A stretch of DNA of 64,000 nt from Ruegeria_C sp041537925 (GTDB lineage: Bacteria; Pseudomonadota; Alphaproteobacteria; Rhodobacterales; Rhodobacteraceae), in assembly GCF_041537925.1 (NCBI RefSeq), contig NZ_JBGOSH010000004.1, forward strand, positions 248,001 to 312,000, in the 5' to 3' direction. The notes under the pieces were generated by a model. The model worked only from the letters and a program-made list of their open reading frames with translations. It searched no databases and was not told the DNA's origin. Shown one piece after another: positions 23,464-31,515 of the stretch. The position numbers and the translations under genes are program-made. Positions within the stretch are counted from its first letter, which is position 1. The number at the start of each line of letters is the position of its first letter.

Positions 23464-24374
23464 AACCACTTCTCGCGGTCCTCACAGTTGTCACCGTGAT
23501 CATTGCCTTCTGGTACGCCGCCAGCGTGCCGATGAATATCCGGGGCGTGCTGGTCGAGGCCGAACGAGCAGGCGAGGCCGTTGACCCTCCCAAAGCGGCA
23601 GATCGGCGTCAGATCGGTGAATTTGAGCTGATCATCGACAACCCCTTTGCCATTGACGAAACGTGGGATCAGGAGCGGCCCCGCCTGCCGGCCCCGCATC
23701 AGGTGGCAGAAGAGCTGTGGGACACCACGGTTGAAAAGAAGATCACCTCGAAACGTTCTCTGGTCTATCACGCCTGGGTGACGCTCAGCGCGACATTGCT
23801 GGGATTTGCCATTGGCACCGGGCTGGGCATTTTGCTGGCCGTGGGGATCGTGCATTCGAAAGTGATGGACATGTCGGTGATGCCCTGGGCGATTGTCAGC
23901 CAGACCATTCCGATCATTGCGCTGGCGCCAATGATCATTGTCGTCCTCTATTCGGTTGGCGTACAGGGGATCATCCCCAAGGCTGTTATCTCGGCTTACC
24001 TGAGCTTCTTTCCGGTGGTTGTTGGCATGGTCAAAGGTCTGCGCAGCCCGGATGCAATGCAGCTTGATCTGCTCAGGACCTATAGCGCGAGCAAGGCCCA
24101 AGGCTTCTGGAAGCTGCGGCTGCCGGCCTCGATGCCGTATCTGTTTGCCTCGCTCAAGATCGGGATTGCCGCATCTCTGGTGGGCGCCATCGTCGGAGAG
24201 TTGCCGACCGGTGCGGTGGCCGGGCTGGGCGCGCGGTTGCTGGCGGGCAGCTACTATGGGCAGACGGTGCAGATCTGGTCGGCGCTGTTTGCAGCGGCGA
24301 TCCTGGCAGCCTGTCTGGTCGGGCTGCTAGGGCTGATCGAGCGGGCGGTGCTGAAACGGATGGGGATAGCATGA
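23460..24374 (+). CDS. ABC transporter permease (NitT/TauT type), first subunit
   Basis: A 304-residue inner-membrane permease. One helix lies at the N-terminus, followed by an 80-residue hydrophilic stretch unusual for the family and then about six helices from residue 100. The EAA-type loop is visible in DLLRTYSASKAQGFWKLRLPASMPYLFASLK, with the conserved G near LPAS. It overlaps both neighbours by four bases, so the three membrane and ATPase genes are translationally coupled. The long region at residues 30-95 is probably periplasmic. Confidence 0.9.
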   Translation: MKPLLAVLTVVTVIIAFWYAASVPMNIRGVLVEAERAGEAVDPPKAADRRQIGEFELIIDNPFAIDETWDQERPRLPAPHQVAEELWDTTVEKKITSKRSLVYHAWVTLSATLLGFAIGTGLGILLAVGIVHSKVMDMSVMPWAIVSQTIPIIALAPMIIVVLYSVGVQGIIPKAVISAYLSFFPVVVGMVKGLRSPDAMQLDLLRTYSASKAQGFWKLRLPASMPYLFASLKIGIAASLVGAIVGELPTGAVAGLGARLLAGSYYGQTVQIWSALFAAAILAACLVGLLGLIERAVLKRMGIA

Positions 24375-25216
24375 TGTTGATCCTCGCCGCGATGCTTCTC
24401 TGGGCATTTGGCTGGTGGCTGAACCTGCGGCTGGCCGAGGGGCCTTATGCGCAAACGCGGGCTATTCAGGTGACGGTGCCGCTGATCTTTGGGCTGACCA
24501 TTCTGATCGTCTGGGAGTTGCTGGTGCGCGGCTTGCAGGTGCCGCTGGTCATTCTGCCACCGCCGACGATGATTGCGGGGCGGTTTGCGAGCAGTACTGA
24601 GATTCTCTGGGCGGATTTCGTGCAGACATTCGTCAAGGGCGCGCTCACCGGTTATGTCTTGGGCTGCTGCGCCGCTTTTGTGATGGCGATTGCAGTTGAT
24701 CGGTCGAATTTCCTGCGGATGGGCTTGCTACCGGTTGGCAATTTCGTGGCTGCCCTGCCGATCGTCGGCACTGCGCCCATCCTGGTGATGTGGTTCGGCT
24801 TCGATTGGCAGTCGAAAGCGGCGGTAGTGGTGGTCATGGTGTTCTTTCCCATGCTGGTGAATACTGTGGCGGGCCTGCGCGAGACAACCGCGATGCAGCG
24901 CGATCTGATGGAGACCTATGCGGCAAGCTACTGGCAGAGCTTTTTCAAGCTGCGCCTGCCTGCGGCGATGCCGTTCATCTTCAACGGGCTGAAGATTTCA
25001 ACCACGCTGGCGCTGATCGGGGCGATCGTGGCAGAGTTCTTTGGCTCGCCGACCGTTGGCATGGGGTTCCGCATCTCGACCAGTGTGGGGCAGTTGGCGC
25101 TGGACATGGTCTGGGCCGAGATTGTGGTGGCCGCATTGGCAGGGACGTTGTTTTATGGGGCGGTGGCGATGATCGAGAAGGCGGTGACCTTCTGGCATCC
25201 GTCGCAGCGTGGGTAG
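24371..25216 (+). CDS. ABC transporter permease (NitT/TauT type), second subunit
   Basis: A 281-residue inner-membrane permease with two N-terminal helices and the standard core. The EAA loop is in METYAASYWQSFFKLRLPAAMPFIFNGLK. The C-terminus holds a last helix before WHPSQRG. It is a distinct paralogue of the previous permease, so the importer is a heterodimer in the membrane, as in ThiX/RibX-type systems. Its start overlaps the upstream stop. Confidence 0.9.
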   Translation: MMLILAAMLLWAFGWWLNLRLAEGPYAQTRAIQVTVPLIFGLTILIVWELLVRGLQVPLVILPPPTMIAGRFASSTEILWADFVQTFVKGALTGYVLGCCAAFVMAIAVDRSNFLRMGLLPVGNFVAALPIVGTAPILVMWFGFDWQSKAAVVVVMVFFPMLVNTVAGLRETTAMQRDLMETYAASYWQSFFKLRLPAAMPFIFNGLKISTTLALIGAIVAEFFGSPTVGMGFRISTSVGQLALDMVWAEIVVAALAGTLFYGAVAMIEKAVTFWHPSQRG

Positions 25217-25280
25217 TCGGGGAAAAAAATGAAAAGGACCTCGGAAACGGGGCGAAAGAGTTCAACAAGGAGAGAAGAGA

Positions 25281-26267
25281 ATGAAAAAGCTACTGAGTGG
25301 GGCCGCGCTGGCATTGTCACTGGCCGCCAGCCCGCTGCTGGCAGCCGATGAGGTGAAGCTGCAACTGCAATGGGTGACCCAAGCACAATTCGCTGGCTAT
25401 TACGTGGCGCTGGACAAGGGGTTCTACGAGGAAGAAGGGCTGGATGTGACGATCCTGCCCGGTGGCCCCGATATTGCCCCGCCGCAGGTCCTGGCCGGTG
25501 GCGGCGCGGATGCGATGCTGAACTGGATGCCCTCGGCGCTGGCGGCACGGGAAAAAGGCCTGCCGGTGGTGAATATCGCGCAGCCCTTCAAGACCTCGGG
25601 CCTGATGTTGACCTGCTGGAAGGATACCGGCATCACTGGGCCGCAGGACTTCAAGGGCAAGACCATTGGCGTCTGGTTCTTTGGCAATGAATACCCGTTC
25701 CTGAGCTGGATGAGCCAGGAAGGCATCCCCACCGATGGCGGTGACGACGGAGTCACGGTGCTGAAGCAGGGCTTCAATGTCGATCCGCTGTTGCAGCGGC
25801 AGGCCGATTGCATTTCGACCATGACCTATAACGAATACGGTCAGGTGCTGGATGCCGGTGTCTCCGAGGATGAACTTGTGACCTTCAAATACGAAGACAT
25901 GGGCGTCGCCACGCTGGAAGACGGCATCTACGTGCTGGAGGAGAACCTTGCCGATGCAGCGTTTGCCGACAAGATGGCGCGGTTTGTAAAGGCGTCGATG
26001 AAGGGCTGGAAATATGCCGAGGAGCATCCCGAGGAAGCTGCGGGCATCGTTCTGGACAATGATGAGACCGGTGCCCAGACCGAAGCGCATCAGGTCCGGA
26101 TGATGGGTGAGATTGCCAAGCTGACTGCGGGCAGCAACGGCGCGCTGGACCCGGCGGATTTCGACCGCACGGTGAACACGCTTCTGGCCGGTGGCTCGGA
26201 CCCGGTGATCACCAAGGCGCCGGAAGGGGCCTGGACCCATGACATCACCGACAAGGCGTTGAACTGA
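25281..26267 (+). CDS. ABC transporter substrate-binding protein (ThiY/NMT1-like)
   Basis: A 328-residue periplasmic protein. The signal peptide is residues 1-21 (cleavage LLA before ADEV). The mature start VKLQLQWVTQAQFAGYYVALDKGFYEEEGLDV is the hallmark of the NMT1/THI5-like binding proteins for pyrimidine precursors and related compounds. AAGGAGAG lies about six bases before the ATG. It follows the permeases by 64 bases and closes the operon before a terminator. A pyrimidine-like ligand fits both the fold and the operon, but the exact ligand is unknown. Confidence 0.9.
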   Translation: MKKLLSGAALALSLAASPLLAADEVKLQLQWVTQAQFAGYYVALDKGFYEEEGLDVTILPGGPDIAPPQVLAGGGADAMLNWMPSALAAREKGLPVVNIAQPFKTSGLMLTCWKDTGITGPQDFKGKTIGVWFFGNEYPFLSWMSQEGIPTDGGDDGVTVLKQGFNVDPLLQRQADCISTMTYNEYGQVLDAGVSEDELVTFKYEDMGVATLEDGIYVLEENLADAAFADKMARFVKASMKGWKYAEEHPEEAAGIVLDNDETGAQTEAHQVRMMGEIAKLTAGSNGALDPADFDRTVNTLLAGGSDPVITKAPEGAWTHDITDKALN

Positions 26268-26287
26268 AACGGTTCTGATACAACACG

Positions 26288-26313
26288 AAACGGGGCCGAG
26301 CTGGCCCCGTTTT
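26288..26313 (+). terminator. Intrinsic terminator of the pyrimidine degradation/import operon
   Basis: AAACGGGGCC and GGCCCCGTTT pair in a ten-base perfect stem around GAGCT, and the right arm runs into a T-rich tail. It starts 21 bases after the stop of the substrate-binding protein. Confidence 0.88.
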
Positions 26314-26378
26314 CTATTGCGGCACTGACAATGGTTTTGCCACCTGTCAGGTGCACCTCGCTTCGGAAGGAACTCCTC

Positions 26379-27146
26379 ATGGGCGACACAAGGCTGGAAT
26401 TTGCAGAAGCCATCGCGCGACAGGCGGGGCAGCTTGCGGTTGATCTGCGGCAGCATCCGGACGGGTTGGAAATCGACACCAAGGGGCCGCAGGATTTCGT
26501 CACCGCCGCCGATCTTGCTGTTGAAACGCTGATCCGTGAGGCGATTGCAGCCCGCTTTCCCGAAGACGCGGTTCTGGGCGAAGAGGGCGGCCTGAGCGGA
26601 GACGCCGCTGCCTGCTGGATCATCGATCCGATTGACGGCACCGCGAATTATATGCGTGGGATACCCGATTGGGCGGTCTCGATTGGCTATTTCGACGGGA
26701 TGGAACTGACCCATGGGGTGATCTTCGCCCCGGATCTTGGGGCATTGGCCAGCGCGCGGAACGGCCAGCCCGCGCGACTGAACGGCGCACAGATCAGCGT
26801 TTCGGATCGCTCTGATCTTGGTCACAGTTTGGTTGTTCTGGGCTATTCGCAGCGGGTTGGCCTGAGCGATCATCTCGATCGGATTGGCCGCCTGCTTGAA
26901 TCGGGATGCGAATATCGCAGGCAGGGGGCGGCAACCATCGGGTTGATGTCCGTGGCCATAGGGCGGGTCGAGGCCTATTACGAACCATCTCTGAACGCTT
27001 GGGACGCAGCCGCCGGTCTTGTGATTGTCCGCGCCGCAGGCGGATCGGTTTCCGCCCCGGCCTTTCCCGATTTCCTGCAAACCCCCGGTGAGGTGATGGC
27101 TGCCAATCGCAACATGGACAGACTTGCCACCCTTTGCCGAAATTGA
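26379..27146 (+). CDS. Inositol monophosphatase-family phosphatase
   Basis: A 255-residue Mg2+-dependent phosphatase. The metal motifs are GEEGG at about 67-71, WIIDPIDGTANYMRG at 80-94 (Asp83, Asp86) and NAWDAAAGLVIV near residue 210. These place it in the IMPase/CysQ/HisN superfamily. The N-terminal motif DFVTAADLAVE also fits. I chose ATG 26379 with GGAAGGA upstream; the open frame extends 16 codons further without support. Substrate may be inositol phosphate, histidinol phosphate or PAP. It is monocistronic behind the terminator. Confidence 0.9.
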   Translation: MGDTRLEFAEAIARQAGQLAVDLRQHPDGLEIDTKGPQDFVTAADLAVETLIREAIAARFPEDAVLGEEGGLSGDAAACWIIDPIDGTANYMRGIPDWAVSIGYFDGMELTHGVIFAPDLGALASARNGQPARLNGAQISVSDRSDLGHSLVVLGYSQRVGLSDHLDRIGRLLESGCEYRRQGAATIGLMSVAIGRVEAYYEPSLNAWDAAAGLVIVRAAGGSVSAPAFPDFLQTPGEVMAANRNMDRLATLCRN

Positions 27147-27288
27147 CGCCTCAACCTGCCCTTTCTGCCCATTGATGCAGAGAAGGGGTGGTGAACAGCT
27201 TGAGGGTCAGGCACATATGGGCGCGACCGATGCCTCGGCCCGGCGGGCAGGGGGTTTTGCTTCGCACACGATCAAGGAGAGCACAGCC

Positions 27289-27486
27289 ATGAGCGGCAAT
27301 TACAACATGTCGATGCGCAAATTCCTCAAGCAGGTCGGCGTGACCAGCCAGCAGGCGATCGAGGACGGCCTGCGCAAGGCGGGCACGCCCACAGGCGGCG
27401 CGTTCGAGGTCAAGATGGTGCTGACCGTCGACGGGCTTGAGGTGGAACATGTGGTCACCGGTACCATCAAGGATGGCGACGCATGA
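27289..27486 (+). CDS. DUF6494-type small protein, coupled to mrp
   Basis: A 65-residue cytoplasmic protein starting MSGNYNMSMRKFLKQVGVTSQQAIEDGLRKAG. This segment is typical of a small alphaproteobacterial family of unknown function. The C-terminal half forms short beta strands (EVKMVLTVDGLEVEHVVTG). CAAGGAGA precedes the start by about eight bases. The stop overlaps the mrp start by four bases (ATGA), so the two are translationally coupled and the protein may help the Fe-S carrier. The frame is open further upstream but homology begins here. Confidence 0.75.
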   Translation: MSGNYNMSMRKFLKQVGVTSQQAIEDGLRKAGTPTGGAFEVKMVLTVDGLEVEHVVTGTIKDGDA

Positions 27487-28544
27487 GCATTCGCGACGCG
27501 GTCCTGGCCAACCTCAAGAAGATCACCGATCCGGTCTCGGGGCAGGACATCGTCAGCGCGGGCATTGTGCGGGCGCTGAACGTCGATGGCGGCACCGTGC
27601 GCTTCGTGATGGAGATTGACCCCAAGCTGGCCGAGCAGATGGAGGCGGTGCGCGCCGTTGCCGAGCGCGCGGCGCAGGCAGTTGACGGCGTAGAGAACGT
27701 CTCGGCCATGCTGACCGCGCATGCCGAGAAAGCCCCCCCCGAGTTGAAACCAAAACCCAAGCCCTCGCAAACCGGACCGCAACCGGTGGCGGGCGTGGGC
27801 CAGATTATCGCTGTTGCCAGCGGCAAGGGCGGGGTCGGAAAATCGACCGTTTCGGCCAACCTGGCTTGCGCTCTGGCCGCCGAGGGGCGGCGCGTGGGGC
27901 TGCTGGATGCCGATGTCTATGGCCCGTCGCAGCCGCGCATGCTGGGGGTTTCGGGTCGTCCGGCCAGCCCCGATGGCAAGACCATCCTACCGCTGCGCAA
28001 CCATGGCGTGACCATGATGTCGATGGGGCTGATGACCAACGAAGATCAGGCGGTGGTCTGGCGCGGCCCGATGCTGATGGGTGCGTTGCAGCAGATGATG
28101 GGACAGGTGCAGTGGGGCGCGCTGGACGTGCTGATCGTCGATCTGCCGCCAGGTACCGGCGACGTGCAACTGACGCTCAGCCAGAAATTCGTGGTCGACG
28201 GGGCCATCATCGTATCCACCCCGCAGGATGTTGCGCTGATCGATGCCCGCAAGGGGATCGACATGTTCCGCCAGCTCAAGACACCGATCCATGGCATGAT
28301 CGAGAACATGTCCACCCATATTTGCTCCAATTGCGGCCATGAGGAGCATGTGTTCGGCCATGGCGGAGTCGCGGCAGAGGCCGAGGCGCTGGGAGTGCCG
28401 TTGTTGGGAGAGATCCCGCTGCATCTCGATATCCGGGTCGCCGCCGATGGCGGTGCGCCGATCGTGGTCAGCAAACCCGACAGCCCGCAGGCCGAGAGCT
28501 TCCGCAGGATCGCCCGCGACCTGATCGCCAAAGGACAGGCCTGA
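27483..28544 (+). CDS. mrp: Mrp/ApbC-type Fe-S cluster carrier ATPase
   Basis: A 353-residue P-loop ATPase that carries and delivers Fe-S clusters in the cytoplasm. An N-terminal MIP18-like (DUF59) domain is at 1-80. A proline/lysine linker follows, then the deviant Walker A SGKGGVGKST at 113-122, LLDADVYGPSQPRM and VDLPPGTGDVQLT. The cluster-binding CxxC is Cys281 and Cys284 in HICSNCGHEEH. Length is normal. It follows the DUF6494 gene with overlap. A branched hairpin lies just after the stop. Confidence 0.95.
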   Translation: MSIRDAVLANLKKITDPVSGQDIVSAGIVRALNVDGGTVRFVMEIDPKLAEQMEAVRAVAERAAQAVDGVENVSAMLTAHAEKAPPELKPKPKPSQTGPQPVAGVGQIIAVASGKGGVGKSTVSANLACALAAEGRRVGLLDADVYGPSQPRMLGVSGRPASPDGKTILPLRNHGVTMMSMGLMTNEDQAVVWRGPMLMGALQQMMGQVQWGALDVLIVDLPPGTGDVQLTLSQKFVVDGAIIVSTPQDVALIDARKGIDMFRQLKTPIHGMIENMSTHICSNCGHEEHVFGHGGVAAEAEALGVPLLGEIPLHLDIRVAADGGAPIVVSKPDSPQAESFRRIARDLIAKGQA

Positions 28545-28550
28545 GCGAAC

Positions 28551-28586
28551 GCAACAGGGCCGCGCACGGTAGCGCGACTTTGTTGC
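28551..28586 (+). terminator. Hairpin downstream of mrp
   Basis: GCAACA (28551-28556) pairs with TGTTGC (28581-28586), and inside it CGCGC (28561-28565) pairs with GCGCG (28572-28576). It lies between the convergent mrp and alpha/beta hydrolase genes. There is no T-run, so it is a weak terminator candidate. Confidence 0.4.
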
Positions 28587-28622
28587 AAGGGCTTCGGATA
28601 TCATCCGGTGCGGGGCTGGTGT

Positions 28623-29465
28623 CTACTGGCTCAGAAATTCGCGTATCGCTGCCGAATAGGCGTCGGGGTCCTGCAAGTTTGCAAAATGGCTTACGTCTTT
28701 CAGGGTTAGCAACTCGGCCTTCGGGATGGTGTCCGCTATCTTTTTGGCGTGATCCGGCAAGATTGCCTCGTCATGCTCGCTTTGAACAACAACAGTAGGC
28801 ACAGTCACATCTGCCAGAGCCTCGAACCCGCCCGGCTTCTCGGTTCCCCACATTTCCACGACACCTGCGAGAAACGCATCGAACCCATCTGGGGCGGGTG
28901 ACATGGCGGCATAGTCTGCCGCCATCATGCTGACATAGGTGCCAAAAAGTTCATTGGTTTCCACCGTAGGGTCGATCCCGTCCAGCGTCACATTGCCCGC
29001 ATGCGCAAAATGGCTGGCCAGACGTTCCGGCGCTGAGGTCGAGATCGCAAAACCGATATTGGCACCATCAGACCAGCCCACCAGATGCACCTTGTCGACG
29101 CCCAAATTGTCGAGCAATGCAAGATAATCCTGCGCCAGAAGATCATAGGAATAGGCGCTGCCGTCATTCGAAGACCGACCGTGACCGCGCGTATCGGCGA
29201 CGATAACGCGATGATCCGTGGACAGTTCCGCGACCTGATCCGCCCAGATATCACCATGCGCCAACCCGCCATGGATCATCAGCACCGGTATTCCTTCTGC
29301 TGGGCCATAAAGCGCGTAGTACATATCGATCCCGTTCACCGGTGCGGCACCAGATTCGGCAGCTTCGGGCATCGACGGCGCTGGCGGAAGGGTCAGCCAC
29401 TTTTCGTCTGCGCAGGCCGCACCTGCTGACAACACAAAGCTCGTGAGGGTCAGTATCTTGAACAT
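28623..29465 (-). CDS. Exported alpha/beta hydrolase
   Basis: A 280-residue protein with a signal peptide of about 19 residues (AACA before DEK). The alpha/beta fold is clear: oxyanion region MIHGGLAHGDIW, DTRGHGRSS, nucleophile Ser132 in VGWSDGAN, an acid in SEHDEAILPD and His in KDVSHFANLQD near the C-terminus. It is probably a periplasmic esterase or lactonase; the substrate is unknown. AAGGAAAGG precedes the ATG at 29465, and the 12 upstream codons are not needed. It is monocistronic, downstream of the exonuclease gene on the same strand with an 83-base gap. Confidence 0.87.
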   Translation of the reverse strand: MFKILTLTSFVLSAGAACADEKWLTLPPAPSMPEAAESGAAPVNGIDMYYALYGPAEGIPVLMIHGGLAHGDIWADQVAELSTDHRVIVADTRGHGRSSNDGSAYSYDLLAQDYLALLDNLGVDKVHLVGWSDGANIGFAISTSAPERLASHFAHAGNVTLDGIDPTVETNELFGTYVSMMAADYAAMSPAPDGFDAFLAGVVEMWGTEKPGGFEALADVTVPTVVVQSEHDEAILPDHAKKIADTIPKAELLTLKDVSHFANLQDPDAYSAAIREFLSQ

Positions 29466-29548
29466 CCCGGACCTTTCCTTTTTTGCATCGGATGGATGCA
29501 AGGCTACATGATCTGACGGGAAAACGCTCTGAAAATGCCGCCGCGACG

Positions 29549-30964
29549 TTAGTTGAGGTCTTCAATCAGCCGTCCGTATTTGCGGGTCTGGGCGATGACA
29601 TCGCCAAAGGTGTTGAACCCGCGCGCCCTCAGCATCGGCAGCATCGCCACCAGAACCTCCGCCGTGGCCCGTGCGTCGCCCAGAGCGGTGTGCCGCAGGT
29701 TCTCGGGGATTGTCACGCCGAGACGGTCACATAGAGCGTCCAGAGTATGGGTTTCGCTGGCCCCGAACAGCACCGCCGACAGCAGCACGGTATCCAGAAT
29801 GGGATGATCCCATGCCACTCCCATTGCCTTGGCGTCGCGGCGCAGGAAAGCCATGTCGAACGGGGCGTTATGGGCCACGATCACCGAATCGCGGGAGAAA
29901 TGGTGAAACTGCCGCCCGGCTTCGGCGAAATCCGGCGCGCACTGAACCATCGCATCCGTCACACGGTGCACCCGGGTCGAGGCGGGCGGAATGGGCCTGC
30001 CGGGATCAACCAGCGTGTCAAAGACCTCACCCGCGACAAGCCGTCCACGTAGCACGCGCACCGCTCCGATCTGCACCACCGCGTCCTTGTGCGGCAGCAA
30101 TCCGGTGGTCTCGGTGTCGAAGACGACAAAACACAGCTCGTCCAGACAGCGCGCCTCGATGGCCAGGTCTCCGGGTGTTTCGAGCAGATCGAAATCATAG
30201 ACCAGCGGGCGGGCCGCTTCCGGGGCGATCTGGGCCACGCTTTCGTCAAAGATCAGCAGGTATCCGGCTGCCGCGCCCAGGGGGCGCAGGCGCGCGGCGT
30301 AGCTTTGCCTGCCATCGACGCTTGCGATCTGGGCGCTGACATCCTGTCCGGTCTTGCTCAGGCGGGAATGGGCAGCCTCAAGCTCGTCCCGGTTTAGATA
30401 GTCAAAGAGAGGGGCATTTAAGCGGGGCGGGGCAATCTGAGCTAGAACCTCTGCGGCCTGTCCGTCATAGAGCACGATCTGATGGGTAGGGCTGACCAGA
30501 ACCATCGCGACCGGAATATCGGTCAGCAATGCGGTCAGGCGGTCCTTTTCGGCCTTCAGTCGCGCCGTTTCCGATGCGACGGCCTGGGCGGTCGCCAAGG
30601 TTTGTTCGGAAACCCGACCCGCAAGCCCGGCGGCGGCGGGGGCCAGATCGCCCAGATAGCGCGCGGCGTCGGTGTCGATCTCCAGATCCAGCACTGCCGC
30701 CTCGCGGGCCCGCAGCGACGCGGCGAGCCGTTCGATCGGCTTGGCGACGTTTTCGTCAAACAGCAGCCAGACACCGGCAATCAGCGCCAGCAGGCCGAAG
30801 CCGATGAGCAGGCCCGAAAAGACGAACGCCTGTGGCACGCCTGAGACGGGTGCCCGCGCCGATCCCAGATAAAGCGCCACGCCGGTCAGTCCCAGCCCGC
30901 CCACCGCCAACAGGCAAAAGAAAAGAAACACACGCAGACGCAGGCTGAGACCGCGCAACATCAC
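29549..30964 (-). CDS. Membrane-anchored HAMP/PAS-like protein fused to a DEDDh 3'-5' exonuclease
   Basis: A 471-residue fusion. Two membrane helices (about 10-33 and 46-69) are followed by a HAMP-like KPIERLAASLR, a helical linker with coiled-coil character (115-145) and a PAS-like domain (about 143-245). The C-terminal 190 residues form a DnaQ-type exonuclease with Asp283 and Glu285 (FDTETTG), Asp370 (HNAPFDMAFL), His425 and Asp430 (HTALGDA), so the active site is complete. The start overlaps the upstream 173-residue gene by four bases (ATGA). It is the last gene of the acetate symporter cluster. The substrate may be nucleic acid or small nucleotides; a signalling role is inferred. Confidence 0.85.
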   Translation of the reverse strand: MMLRGLSLRLRVFLFFCLLAVGGLGLTGVALYLGSARAPVSGVPQAFVFSGLLIGFGLLALIAGVWLLFDENVAKPIERLAASLRAREAAVLDLEIDTDAARYLGDLAPAAAGLAGRVSEQTLATAQAVASETARLKAEKDRLTALLTDIPVAMVLVSPTHQIVLYDGQAAEVLAQIAPPRLNAPLFDYLNRDELEAAHSRLSKTGQDVSAQIASVDGRQSYAARLRPLGAAAGYLLIFDESVAQIAPEAARPLVYDFDLLETPGDLAIEARCLDELCFVVFDTETTGLLPHKDAVVQIGAVRVLRGRLVAGEVFDTLVDPGRPIPPASTRVHRVTDAMVQCAPDFAEAGRQFHHFSRDSVIVAHNAPFDMAFLRRDAKAMGVAWDHPILDTVLLSAVLFGASETHTLDALCDRLGVTIPENLRHTALGDARATAEVLVAMLPMLRARGFNTFGDVIAQTRKYGRLIEDLN

Positions 30965-31482
30965 GCATCCTCGCAGAGCGCCCGGATCACCGCATCGCCT
31001 TCATCGGCGGCGACCCAGTCGGCATCCAGCACCGCGCCGTCGTCTCCAAATTGTGCACCATCCACCAGATTGGCGCGCCGCGATCCGGCGCAATCCACCA
31101 GAACTGGCAATTTCGACACCGCCGCCCAACGGCCAAAGAAATAAAGGTCGGCCAGGCGTTGGTCGGGCAAAGTCGGGTTGGTCTGGACCGAGGCACGATC
31201 CAGCGCCGCGAACCGGTCGATATATGGCGCGACATAGGTCCAGGGCCGGTAGATCGCGCGGCTGCCTACGGTCTCGATCACCTCGACATCCTCGGGCAGG
31301 GCAGCGCTGGTGCGCCCATACCAACTGTACTCGCTGGAGATGGTGACCGCGATCATCGCCAGACCGGCCCCGACCGGGGCCAGCCATTTCGGCAGCCGCC
31401 CGCCCAGCACCCGGTTCAACAGCATCACCAAACCCGCCGTTGCGACCCCTGCAAACACCGTTGCGATCAGTTCCAGAAACAT
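30961..31482 (-). CDS. Conserved membrane-associated protein of the acetate cluster, unknown function
   Basis: A 173-residue protein I do not recognise. Two helices lie at residues 2-24 and 33-51. The rest is soluble, with EVIETVGSRAIYRPWTYVAPYIDRF, DLYFFGRWAA and two cysteines near the end. It sits between the nucleotidyltransferase protein (34-base gap) and the PAS-exonuclease (four-base overlap), so it probably works with them at the membrane. It could be a scaffold or a sensor partner. Confidence 0.7.
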   Translation of the reverse strand: MFLELIATVFAGVATAGLVMLLNRVLGGRLPKWLAPVGAGLAMIAVTISSEYSWYGRTSAALPEDVEVIETVGSRAIYRPWTYVAPYIDRFAALDRASVQTNPTLPDQRLADLYFFGRWAAVSKLPVLVDCAGSRRANLVDGAQFGDDGAVLDADWVAADEGDAVIRALCEDA

Positions 31483-31515
31483 CTCTTACCTCCCATGCAA
31501 GCCCGCTACCGCGTC

